From assembly GCF_036785885.1 (NCBI RefSeq), contig NC_092323.1, positions 558,001 to 622,000 of the forward strand: a stretch of DNA of 64,000 nt, read 5' to 3'. Shown in pieces: positions 23,502 to 35,100 of this stretch (position 1 is its first letter; every line of letters starts with the position of its first letter). The position numbers were made by a program, and so were the translations under genes. This stretch comes from Coffea arabica. Its lineage: Eukaryota > Streptophyta > Magnoliopsida > Gentianales > Rubiaceae. The notes under the pieces were generated by a model. The model did not search any database. It saw nothing but the letters and a program-made list of their open reading frames with translations, and was not told where the DNA came from.

Positions 23502-24927
23502 TTCACTCTCTGACTTTGGTGTGTTTTTGTCAAGAAAAAGAAAAAGAAAAAAGAAAATAGATAATCAACAGTATTATTTCGCCTGGTTTTCTTTAGAAAG
23601 AAGAGAGTTGAAGAAGCTGTTAGGGTTTTAGAATCAGGAACAGCTTCTAGAATCAGGAAAAGAAAAAATCCCTCCTGATTCGTTATCTTTTTGATATTCG
23701 TTCGACCCTCTTCACTCTCTCTTCGCAAGATATTTCATAGCACAGTCGGGTTGTTGTTGCTTGCTTTTTTTACTTTTACACACGTAAGACTCGATTGTGA
23801 TGGACCGTACTGACTGCCTCGTATTTACGTGCTGCCCTGCGTTTTGAGTTGAACACAATGCAAAACAAAACGTTCGCTAGCTAACGTATTTAGACATTTA
23901 TTTAGAGAACTTCGAAATGACGCACTGGTGGAGAGTTCCGTGTCACACAAAAAAGGGTCACTTAAAAAAAAAATTCCCTCACAGGGGGTTGGGGTTTAGG
24001 TTTATAAGTCCCTCACAGGACTCCAAAAGTTGCCGGCTTTTGAAGTTATTATGGAAAGTTAGATTTATTTGCCAAAAATTCTTACTTTCGTAAGAAAATG
24101 TCAGAAAAAAAACTCATTCTCAGGAGCTTGGGGGGCCTTTATCTCTTAGCACGAGGCACCCTGTGGAGTTTTTTATCCCACATCGGTATTGGAGGGTTGA
24201 GATTTAGGTTTATAAGTCCCTCACAGGACTCCAAAAGTTACCGGCTTTTGGAGTTATTGTGGGGAGTTAGATTTATTTGCCAAAAATTCTTACTTTCGTA
24301 AGAAAATGTCAGAAAGAAAAAAAAAAAAAAAAAAGTCAGTCTCCATCCGACACTCTTTTAACACCTTGATGAGAAGTGGTATAGCAATATGATAATATAT
24401 GCAAATATGTGTATTATGTACATAGCGTATTACACATATAATCCAAGCCAACAGGCATTAGCCCAAGCCTTGATCCTTCAAGCTACAGCTCTCGTCCTCT
24501 GAATCCCAGCTTCATTAGAGAAACAGTAGTGTAAAGCCAACAGGCATCTAAGGCTAACATTTCTTTAACATCCATATCAATGAAAAAGTTTAGTGAACGG
24601 CTTGAAGTTCCTGCGTCGTTTAACTTTATTGCTCGTGCAACACGCGAATCAACAATTCCCAGCCATTATAATTTCCAAAATACATGTTTCACATCTCTCT
24701 GTTCACAAGAATCTCAAAGCTATTACAATAGGAAAAAAAGTTGCACAAGCTATGAAAATGAATATAGGGTGTTTGCACCAATAATAAAAATACATATGGG
24801 CCTGACGCAAGAAAGATCTTGCTGCTTCATACGTAATAGCAAAGAATATGGTCATTTAAACCCCTTCCACCATATTCATCACGTTGGTCGACAAGAGAAT
24901 TTGGCCTTGCCCCCGTGTCTTAGCATC
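23502..24927. other. FtsZ1 5' flank and V-ATPase subunit e 3' flank
   Basis: Both neighbours are on the minus strand, so this holds the FtsZ1 promoter on the left and the V-ATPase e 3' untranslated region on the right. It contains a tandem repeat pair at about 23988-24317. No gene is seen. Confidence 0.5.
23988..24317 (+). repeat. tandem repeat pair with a USE/TATA-like promoter block
   Basis: Two copies about 115 bases long (about 23990-24109 and 24198-24317) lie 208 bases apart in the same orientation, with about 90 percent identity by eye. Shared blocks include TTTATAAGTCCCTCACAGGA and TTGCCAAAAATTCTTAC. Before the second copy, ATCCCACATCGG (24175-24186) matches the plant snRNA upstream element RTCCCACATCG, with a TATA-like box 25 bases on. 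The same combination is common at promoters of plant LTR/TRIM-type repeats, so this may be an old fragment of such an element; no body was seen. Confidence 0.6.
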
Positions 24928-27152
24928 TTACTCTTCGCTTAAAATAGGAACAATAAGTGGTTTCATCTGTGCTATATATACGATAGCCCACCTGCCAGGA
25001 ATCAAACAGTGAGGGGCAACTAAAAAAAGAGGAAGTCTGGCATGTATACAGGCGTCCTTTCCTTTCATAAATATGTGAATCATTTAGCTGGGAAAAAAAA
25101 AAGGAACACATGGACAAAATTGTTTGCAAGTATCAGCTTCAATCAAATTTATCCATTCTGCTAAAAATCCTAGGCAAGCAAAACATCATTAAAAATGCCG
25201 TTGCTTATTATCTCAGGAGAAGTATTTCGGCAAAATTAAAGGAAAACTTCACCTTCTTTTAATCAATTAAAGGAAAAAAAAAAGGCTAGAGATTAAACTC
25301 CAGCTGTACATTAAGTTGCCAAAACGGCATATAAAAATAATAAGGAAGACTCCAAAACTGAGTCAACTTGGAACAACCATGTAATCAAATCTAGGTAGAA
25401 TGTGAAATAGAGATCTCCAACCATTTTAGAATAAAGAAGCAGAGAAAGCAAAATGGAAAATATTATGTGCACTACTAAAGTGCATTCTATAACTATTAAA
25501 AAAAGTTAAACCCATAAAATCTGAACTTACATCAGCCAACAGCATACTGTTGCAGTAATTATCAACGTCAGGTGCAACCTGCATCAGAACTATATGGATT
25601 AGGTATGCGAATTAAATTTGACTAATATAGACAAGCATAGAATGTAGTCAATTTAGACAAAGGCTGCAAATCAGCCAACAGATGGCAATATTTCGTACTC
25701 AAGCTTTTGACCCCCCAAGAGAACCACATGGTAAATCTGAATTCCTTAACTCTTGAATGACATGTATATCTCCATATAATATTTGACTGTTCAGCCATTT
25801 ACTTGAAATCTAAACTTAAATTGCATGCAAAGAAAGAGTCAGGCTTGAATGCTAATTGAAAAAGATTATATCCTCTCCGCACATATGCACTTGACATACT
25901 AGCACAACTAGAAATAAAACCTGCAGATAACTCTGGCTCATCAAATGAATAAATGAAGATAAGTCAATGGTCGCTTAACAAGCACAGAGCAAAAGTAATG
26001 GAAAGGGGGGAAAATATATACTTTATAGTTGAATGAGATCTATCAGAGTGATGCATGGCATTTGTTGACACGCAAATGCATCCAACCATCCATGACCTAA
26101 GGCCATAGGAGTAATATGAGATTCTAAACAAACTGGAACTGGTTCTACAGAGAGCTTCCACTAAGCAATGAGTATCACGCAATCAAATACTTCTCATACT
26201 TTAAACTGGTAGCAATCTTTCTGTGTTGCACCCCAAGCCACCCAAATTTTATATAGTTTCAAATAGAAATGCACATCACCTAAAATCTTATGATATATAC
26301 TCAAACTAGATATACCAAGTAGGATAAAACATTTACGTGGTGCTATACTAATATATTCTCAACCTGTAAGAAATCTTGGTTGAAAAACACGATGAAGATT
26401 TTAGGTAAACCTAAAATAAGCAATAACTTATGAAGGTTTACCTATGCAAACGAAGCTTTAATTATGAACAAACTAATTAAAATAATTCATCTACCCTTGC
26501 AACATCTTGTGCCCAAGAGGTGTTAAAAAATAAAAGAATTTTTATACCCGTCAATACTGATTTGATCTAGGTTGGCAAACTAAAATTGAGAGTCCCTGCT
26601 AAAAGTTCAAAACTTCAGCACATTTTCTGGTCAACCAGCTCCTTCGATCCAAGGAAATGAGAACCACCACACCCACCTCCTCCCCCCCCCCCCCCCCAAA
26701 AAAACACCACAACAAAAAAAGCCCCAATCCTCCCAAGAAGCTACAGAACGGATCCAGTCTAACAGTATGAACAGCCTATTCACAACTAATTCAGCCAACG
26801 TCATTATACTTCATCTGTCGACTGAACTATTTATTCTGATTTTGTTTGGGGGAGGGGGACACTTAAAAGGCAAGAACTATAACAGCTAAGAAGATAAACC
26901 ACACAGAAAAATGGAGCAAATTTAGCTCAAAGAGACTCCAATAAATAAAACCCGGAACGATTTGCATATCGCCACTCAACTGACAATTCCAGCATTCAAA
27001 CTAAGTAAGAAACAACAGCAAACCCAAATCCATAGAAGTGTGAAAGATCCGTACAGATTTGCCGAGGGACCCCTGTTACAGCAAATTCTGGCGCAGAGAG
27101 ATGCAATAACGCCAATCGCAACAAAAATTAGGGTTGTCACAAAAAACCCCAT
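24928..27152 (-). CDS. V-type proton ATPase subunit e, 3 exons
   Basis: This is subunit e of the V-ATPase, a tiny hydrophobic protein of the membrane Vo sector in the endomembrane and vacuolar proton pump. Coding exons on the minus strand are 27152-27055, 25578-25531 and 24991-24928, giving 69 residues. The sequence starts MGFFVTTLIFVAIGVIAS, has CCNRGPSANL in the loop and ends MKPLIVPILSEE, nearly the same as I recall for Arabidopsis VHA-e (about 70 residues). Two membrane helices (about 2-22 and 36-56) fit the family. Intron 1 is about 1.5 kb, far longer than the coding region. A leader intron lies at 27154-27409, after a leader exon that ends at 27410. The exons are too small to show as long open frames, so this gene is easily missed. 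Confidence 0.93.
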
Positions 27153-27153
27153 C

Positions 27154-27409
27154 CTGTAATTTATTCAATTTCTCGCCCACAGATTCTCCAATTCGCTGAT
27201 TGGATCCCTGCGATTACAGTACTAACCATCAAATTAATTTCCGGAGAGAATTAGTCATATATTCCGCCTCACGTGAGAAAAAATTGTGCGTGCGTAAGTG
27301 ACCTACCTATTATTAATCCATAACACGAAAAAGGTGTACTAATATGAAGCTTAATATCCTCATATCCGTTCGAGTAAATGCAGAAGATGAGAGAGGAAGA
27401 GAGAGGAAC
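27154..27409 (-). other. 5' leader intron of the V-ATPase subunit e gene
   Basis: Donor ATCAAG/GTTCCT (exon ends at 27410) and acceptor ATTACAG (exon resumes at 27153, one base before the ATG) define a 256-base leader intron. The leader exon contains an ATG with a 40-codon frame that runs into the intron; it is not in frame with the protein. Confidence 0.55.
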
Positions 27410-27560
27410 CTTGATCTTCGGCCACCGGCAGTGCTCCTGGCGAAGACTCAGAAGCGGCTGGACCCGGCGTCACTTTGCCCCGATCAATCTTTAATATTAG
27501 TCTTCTGAGATCGATTGGTTTAATCATCAGAAGAAAAAAAAGCAAATAAAAAACCAAAGG

Positions 27561-29122
27561 GAGTTTTTTTTTATATTATTATTGTCAAAACTAAAGGAAT
27601 TGGGAATTGGGCCAGTGCAATAATTGTAAAGATTGGGCCCCCGGGTTATATTCAGGCAAACCAGATCGAGCAATTGTATTGGGCTTTTCGAGAAAACTTT
27701 TTGTTTTCCTTATCCAGTGTTTTGGAATAACTAATTGATTTTTTTTTTTTTTTTTTTTTGGGCACCGTTCTAGGAGTTATGAGGCTTTACAGTACTTTTT
27801 ATTTTTTAAAAAATAAATAAATAAGACCACAAACACCTAGACAAATACAATCAACAAACTAACACACAGAACACAAATGGTGGGAACTATTTATGCCCTT
27901 CGTAGGAATAGGATAGCCGCCACACTTGAGTCTTTAATCCTCATGCTCCAAGTTGGATTTTTATTCAGTTTATGTTTGGATAAATTATACTACTATATCT
28001 TTAACCTCTTCACGATAGCATTATGCCCCAATTCCCTATGGTTTTGAGATGTGCCCCAGTATTATGAGTTATGACTGACCTCTGTATACGTGGAGACTTT
28101 GCCGGCCCTCTGATTCCCAGATGACTTGTGAAATTATAATAGAGAGTGGTCCGTCCAACTCTTGGCACCATCTTCCATGTGTGAAAGTGAGACCAATTCA
28201 CATGTTTTCTTCAAAATAAATAAGGTAAAAACTCCCAACACATATTTCAACCAGAGATACACTCACAAAAAGATTTTTTTAAATTGTTTGGCTCCAGGCT
28301 CCAACAATAATTTGAACGAAAGCCACAAATGAATTCTTTAGCTGTTCGCAGCTCAATTGGAATCGACATCGACACAGCTCTGATTCAAAGCTCGAAAGGC
28401 GGGCATTCCAACCAAGTTTGCCCGTCTCAAAAAGTAATCTAACTTGTCAAACTCTCTGGTCTGTTCTGTCTCTTCCATGCATTTCTGAATGTCATCACAG
28501 GATACTGTTCTCCCTTGATTAACTTTGAATTTTAACCTGAAAATGCTCTCCGAATTCGTATTTGGTCAAGCACATCTCATGTTGAACTCGATTGCGTTAC
28601 TTGCTAGGTCGAGCTCGTATTTAGGAGCTCTTAACGCAGCAGACTCTTCTTAATATTTTTCCCACTTCTGATATCTAAAGGACCACAAAAAAAAAAAGGA
28701 ACTCAAACAGGGCAATATTCAAGATCGACTCGATTTAAATACATTTTCAACTAACAATAAATATCCCAGCCAAAACTATCCAATCCCCGAAAGCGAAACT
28801 AATTGAAAGCTAAATGAGTAATACATTTGTAAAACTCAAATGCCTTGCCTACCACAAGTAGCAGCAGGGGGCTTGTCAGAGTTCCGTTTTAACACCTTCG
28901 CTCAATGAAAAATAAAGTGAAAGATGGGAACTGACCCCAAAACTTCGTTAACGACACTTTCCATACAGCATGAATGAATAAAATATTGTAAGAGAGATTA
29001 GTTGAAGGTTCCATGTCTTTTTCCCCGGGAATTCTTGGTTTCTCCTTTCTTTGCAGTCGTTGGGGGATACAGGAGAGAGATGGGGAGTGGGGGGTCCAGG
29101 AGCTACCACAGCCACCAAAGCA
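27561..29122. other. region between V-ATPase e promoter and TOP1 3' end
   Basis: The left part should hold the V-ATPase e promoter and the right end the TOP1 3' untranslated region. A 20-base T run lies near 27741-27760. I recognise no gene or element. Confidence 0.45.
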
Positions 29123-32100
29123 TCAGAATCTGAAGCTAGGATCAACATCCATGGACCAAGCAAACTTGGCCAGAAGTGACTTGTTGAATATCTGCTTAGA
29201 TACACAGAAGGCAGGAAAAATGGTGAATAACACAAGAGACCCTCCACCAGGACGTAAACAGGCTGACAAATTATTACTCAGGCAAAAAATTTGCGCTCTA
29301 AAAAAATAGCTCAAATATCCGCACCTTCTCAATAGGTACTTCATGCCGCTTGCACCATGCAACTGTTATTCTGGGATCAAGGTAGTTGATCTTTGACGTA
29401 CCCAATGCTACAGTTTTCAGATCCTCCTTGGTCTCCTTGTCCCGTTCCATCTTCTCAATTTTAGCATTAGTTTGAGCTATCTTTCTCTCAAGCCTGCAGA
29501 GCATATCCATCATCGGTTCCATCAAATCCATTAAAAACCACGTCTTATTCAACAAGAACAAACAAAAGCACTCACGCTTCTGGATTCAAATTCCTCTTCG
29601 GCTTCCCATCAGCATTCTTTAATGGTGGCTTCCCCTTTTTGGCCCTAGACAAATCAGTTTTCAATTCTTCCAGAACACCCTACGAAGAAAACAAGCGCGT
29701 GAGAATAAAGCATTATGAGTCGATTTCGCAGAGAAGTTCCATAACATGTTTATTTCGTGGTCACAATGTATTCCAATCTGGATAAATTCGTGAAAACAGA
29801 TCATAGAAGCAGAAGAAAAGAGAAACAGAGAGGACAAGCAAGGGATTGTCCCTTTCACACTCCAACTCTTTGTTTCGCAAGTATAGGTTCATAGGTATTT
29901 CTGCATGGACAAATTACTTGCACGCACATACTGGGTTTGTAGGGGAAAAAAACACATATTGGGACACCCACCAACACTACACACAAATTGATTGAAAAAG
30001 GAGAACAATTGGTCATTACCTTGAGTTCCTCAATCTTTTCATTCAGCCGAGACATTTGTGCACTGTGGGTCTTTGAGACAGTACGCTGATGATTACAAAT
30101 AATAGCAACCTGCATGAACAAATACATAATTGTAATTCTCACAACAAATTTCTAGTAAGAATGATCAGTTCACAAAAAACATTACATTGACAATTTACCT
30201 CCTTGTTTGCTTGTTGATATACGACTACTTTCTCAAGGACATCTCCACCATTGGTTTTCCTACTTAACTGTCAGACGTAAAAACAGCATTTTAGCAGGGA
30301 AAGAGAATAATCAGTTGTGATACAAAAACGGAAACAAAATATGGGTCAGGAAAACCACAACGGCACAAGACCAAAATATTAATAAAAAAAAGAAATGACA
30401 GAGAACTATTCTCAAATTTCAGTACAACTTCTATTAGACACAAATGCAAACAAAAAGCATACAAATCTCACTACATCCACAGACGATGTCACCCTTCATA
30501 ACTTCAACCATCAGAAGATGTCAAGACCCCATCAGAAGATGTCAAGACCCAGTTTGCAGTAACTATAATTCCTCTTTCCATGAGCTGATACTTACATCCA
30601 TTTCAAATACTAAAAATCAGAAAATGTCAAGCTGTTTTCAGGATGCGCATAGCTTTAGCACCAAGCTCCATCATTTTCTCACATTAAAAAGACAAGGACG
30701 AAACCCAAAATACCAATCAGGGATAAAAAGGGGTACCCAAGAACGCTCCAGCAACCTATTTGAATTGCCTACTGGAAAGAAAAGATCAACAAGGACTTAG
30801 GGATGGCAATGGGGCGGGGGTTCCTTCCCCCATCCCCCGCCCCATTGTCAAATAACTCCCCCCGTCCCCCGCCCCTTGCTGCCCGTCCCCCGCCCCGTTT
30901 CCCCCGCGGTTCCCCGTGAGAAAAGAAATCAACTTATCATAAAATGTTCATTTACAATAATTCACTGAATTTTTTATTAGGTTGCACTTGATTGCCCCTC
31001 TATGTATATCTGACTTTCAGTTACCAGCCCATCTCCTGACCGAAATATATCATTTGGAGTTATTTCAGCATGACATATATCCATGGCTATCTTTTTTTTT
31101 ATAATACTAAAATCTTAAACCATTTAATTGCCGTAAAACGAGTATTAGTACATAAGATGCCAGAGTTTCATATCCAAAACCACAGCATAGCTCTATAACA
31201 ACATAGAGCTTTTCCCATTAAGTAATAGCATTCACAGGTCGCCTGAACTAATTAGCTAAAGATGACTCCCACCATAATAAGTTATATCCATGGCTATCTA
31301 AAAGGATTGAACAACTCAGAAATTTATGCACACAAAAGCCTAGCACATGAGGCAAAAAAAATTCAGAAGCAAGCCTATACGAAAAGCAAAACTCTCCTCG
31401 TATGTCCAAGCATTTTTGAGAACTAACAGGAGAGAGGAAGAATTCTCAAACACTAATCAAAAATACCTTGAACAGTTAGGGGTTTTGTTACTTTTGTGTA
31501 TTTATATATATATATATATATATATATTATGCGGGGGACGGGGCGGGGGTAAATATTTTGCCCCCGCCCCCGCCCCGCCCCATTTGTACCCCCGCGGGTG
31601 CCCGCCCCCATTGCCATCCCTAAAGGACATCATTAACCAGATAAACTAGAGAATGGAACACACAATAGAGAACAGGCTATGGATTACTGGAGGACAATTC
31701 TAAATGCTCAGTCCATGTTTAATGGCAACAGATTCAAATCTTGCATCAAGTATGCAAATAAAATAACTATGGTGGAACAGGATATTCTCCTGCATGTCTG
31801 CAAAAACCAAAAAGCAATAGAACTACAATTCTGCACAGACAATAAGCATAAACTGCTTATAGATGAAGACGTACATTACAGCAACAAAAACTAAAACCAG
31901 TTTTGACACAATAGCAAACATTTCTGAGCATAAAACTTCCAAACAGCAGCCGATCACTTGACATCAGGAGGTAATAGTGTTTGTCTTATAAAAATGAACA
32001 CAAAAATTCATGAAAGTAGGCAGCATCAGCTAAACAGGTATGATAACTAACTTAGTAAACCACAGGCTTAAAATTCCTACTAAATGAGGATGAAGAATAA

Positions 32101-35100
32101 ACAGAAGGATTTGTTAACCCTTTGGTTTTATTTTGTGCATCTGCATCAATTTCCTTCGAGAATGTACACCACACAAATAGATGGCCATCATATGGAAAAT
32201 CATCTGGAGAAATTGTGTGGTTTATGTTAACAATGCCCAAGTTATCCACCTGCAGATTTTAATGTTTTAAACTCAGCAAGATGGTACTTTGTAAAAACAG
32301 AAGGTCAATAATCACTATTAGTTATTACATAACAAAAAAGATGTTACTTAGAAAGCAGTCTCTGGTAAAAGAGAAGTTCAATTGTCTCACAGGCATAAAT
32401 GCACTTGACTGCTGTCAAACAAACATCAGACAGGATAGCATATCTCTTAACAAGAATGCTAGCTTTACCACCTTCAACATAATGACATCCTTAGTGAATG
32501 CACTCTCCAATGCTTATCAGATAACAACTAACAACACAACATTCAGGAATATCCTTCAACACACATTCACAACAAGCTGAGAGAAAAAGGATTACATATA
32601 AGGACCACTGTAACAGAACTACAATAGGTTATAAGGCAAAAAAAGTGATGTAATTTACCATGTCATCCAATGTTATAGATGCATTATATGTACGAAAAAC
32701 TTTTGCAGTAAGACCAGGCATTAATTCCTTCAGATGAGCATTCAGTTTACTTGTGTCAAGCTTGTCAAAAAGATCTTCACTACCCTCTTTCCCTGAAAAA
32801 GGTGCGTGACATACTCAAAAATCTGAAGACACAAATTGCAACATGCTAGTAAAGGGCATTTTACGCACCACTTCGAAACTGCTGAATTGCCTTGAAAACT
32901 CCAGATTCAACCTCAACCTCATTCTGATATCTAATTGAATCTTTACCAAGGAAGTCAAACTGCAAAGACAGACAGAGATAAGTTTAATGTGTAGTGAGAA
33001 ATCAGAAGTCATCATCAAGAGTCTTTAGACAAGCATAGTTGCACGTGATTTGATAAAGTCAAATAAATACCTACCAAACACATGTTCTTAAATTAATATA
33101 GAAAAGAAGCCAAACAGTACAGTGTGAGGCGTGCCAAAGGAGAAGAAAACAAGATGCTAATACCTTCAAAATATTTGGAGGTACGGGTTCTACATTTTCT
33201 ACTTTCAGCGTGCAGCAACCAACTGTATCTGCTTCATCATCATCCTGCAACATAACAGAGAGTTTAAAACCAGCTTATGTCATTGCTCTGCCAATGGTTT
33301 GTCAGAATGAACATTAGTAGATCAGGCTCAAAATCAAGTGATTATGGTAATTGGTATGATCAAATATGCTCTCAACAACAAATGCTCACTTCTTGAGAGT
33401 GAACATAATCATGATGACCATACTGGGCACATTAAATGAGCAACTTTGAATATGATGTCACTTGATCAAATATCTTCTCAATGACCTAGACAGCTAAAAG
33501 GAAAGGATAAAAGCACAAATGCAATCTTCCGAACCCAATACCTTCTCATTGCCTGCCCTGAGGGCTAGTTTATCTATAAGATAAGTTGCAACTGCTATTT
33601 GCTTCTTCATTGGATCTTTACTGGCAAAATCCTTAGTATAAGCAGTTCTAATGCCATGAATATAGTCCTGCATTCACAGTTACAATTCATCTCCAACAAT
33701 GGATTAATTAAACACCTGGTGAGAATTAAGTATACCAGTAAAAATCCAACAATAACATCGCGAAAAATACCTTTAACAGCCTTGCCTTCTCATATTTTTC
33801 TTTATCACTTTGCCCCTTTAAGGTGCTGCTGGCTGCAAGAAAAACATATTTGAATTCCTTTGGATTAATTGGATCATTCCAAAATGCTAACCATGTCACT
33901 GTGTTGTCATGCCTTATTTCCTTCCATCTGCAATAGGCCATTGTTTATTATTTTACCTCTTCAACAAACAGAACATCTCAAGTAAACAATAGCTACTGAG
34001 AAGCAAAACCTTTCACCAGGGATGGGACATTCTGGAATTGGAGCATCCTTTCCGATGTTTATGGTAATGTCTCTTGGACGAATGCGTTTTTTCAACTTTC
34101 CCATCTAAAAAAACGCAAATCAACACAGAGTAGATAATCTTGCATGAGTACGAAAAGTACAGTTACTGGTTGCATCTACATACATTTTATATCCAACTAC
34201 AAGAAGAATAAAGAACAGGTAGAAAAGTAATTCTAACTTCATAAGTGTGACTACAATATGTCAATACACCTTGGGATGCTCTCCACGACCTCGAAACAAT
34301 CCAGGTGGTTCCACCCTGAAGTTACCAACCTGCAAATGATATCTCTATCAGATTACAACACAGTCCATGAGTAGAAACCTGTATCAATAGTATCAACCAT
34401 GACCTTCTCTTTGACGCCATCAACAATGGCCCACATATACTTCTCTTCTTGCTTAAGCTTCTCTTCTTTTAAGGACTTCTTCTCCTGCAGATTTGACAAC
34501 TCTAGATTTAAGCAACTTCACAGAACTCAACACAACTTAAATTGCCCGGATAGGTGAAAACAGACAGTGGTAAAAAACCATCCGGTGCAATATACAACTG
34601 CAATAAATTGAGAGGTGCAAGCAATATGATAACCCTAGCATATGGAAGATGCACTGGGAATTTTCTTAACAGAATCCAGTTTCTATGAAATGAAACAATA
34701 AAAAAAATCATGCTCCTTTAGAATTGAAGAAACAGTCAAATTAATATTCTAAACCCAGAAATTAAAAAAAAAGGTTTCCAGATGTTTTACACCTACTGAT
34801 GATTTAAAATGTAACAATCTTTCACATATGAGGCACAACAGTCATGAGCAGATGAGCACATTTTTTCCCTCAAAGATCATATTACTTGAGAATCAAAAAG
34901 ACATAACTTGCCTTATCAAATTTTTATCTACAGTTTAAACTATTAGCTTCACATTTTCATTTCCATGAGAGAAGTTGCACAAAGGAGAACCATTTCCTTT
35001 AGATTTTTCCGTTTTCCGCACAGATTGAAGAAGTTCAACAACCTAAACTTACTTCTGTAGTCATCTGTTTCTTTTTCTCCTTTTCTTTCTGATGCCACTC

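Noticed and set aside
23988-24317. A functional U6 or U3 snRNA gene
   Set aside because: The promoter-like boxes are there, but the sequence downstream does not match U6, U3 or other snRNAs I know, and the block is duplicated without its upstream element.
24920-25129. Cys-containing peptide read through V-ATPase e exon 3 (VGYRIYSTDETT)
   Set aside because: This is another frame of exon 3. The correct frame gives WAIVYIAQMKPLIVPILSEE, the conserved subunit e C-terminus.
27360-27557. 65-codon minus-strand open frame with a fair-looking peptide
   Set aside because: It lies in the leader exon of the V-ATPase e gene. Joining it to the downstream exons in its own frame hits a stop, whereas the true subunit e reading frame joins perfectly from 27152.
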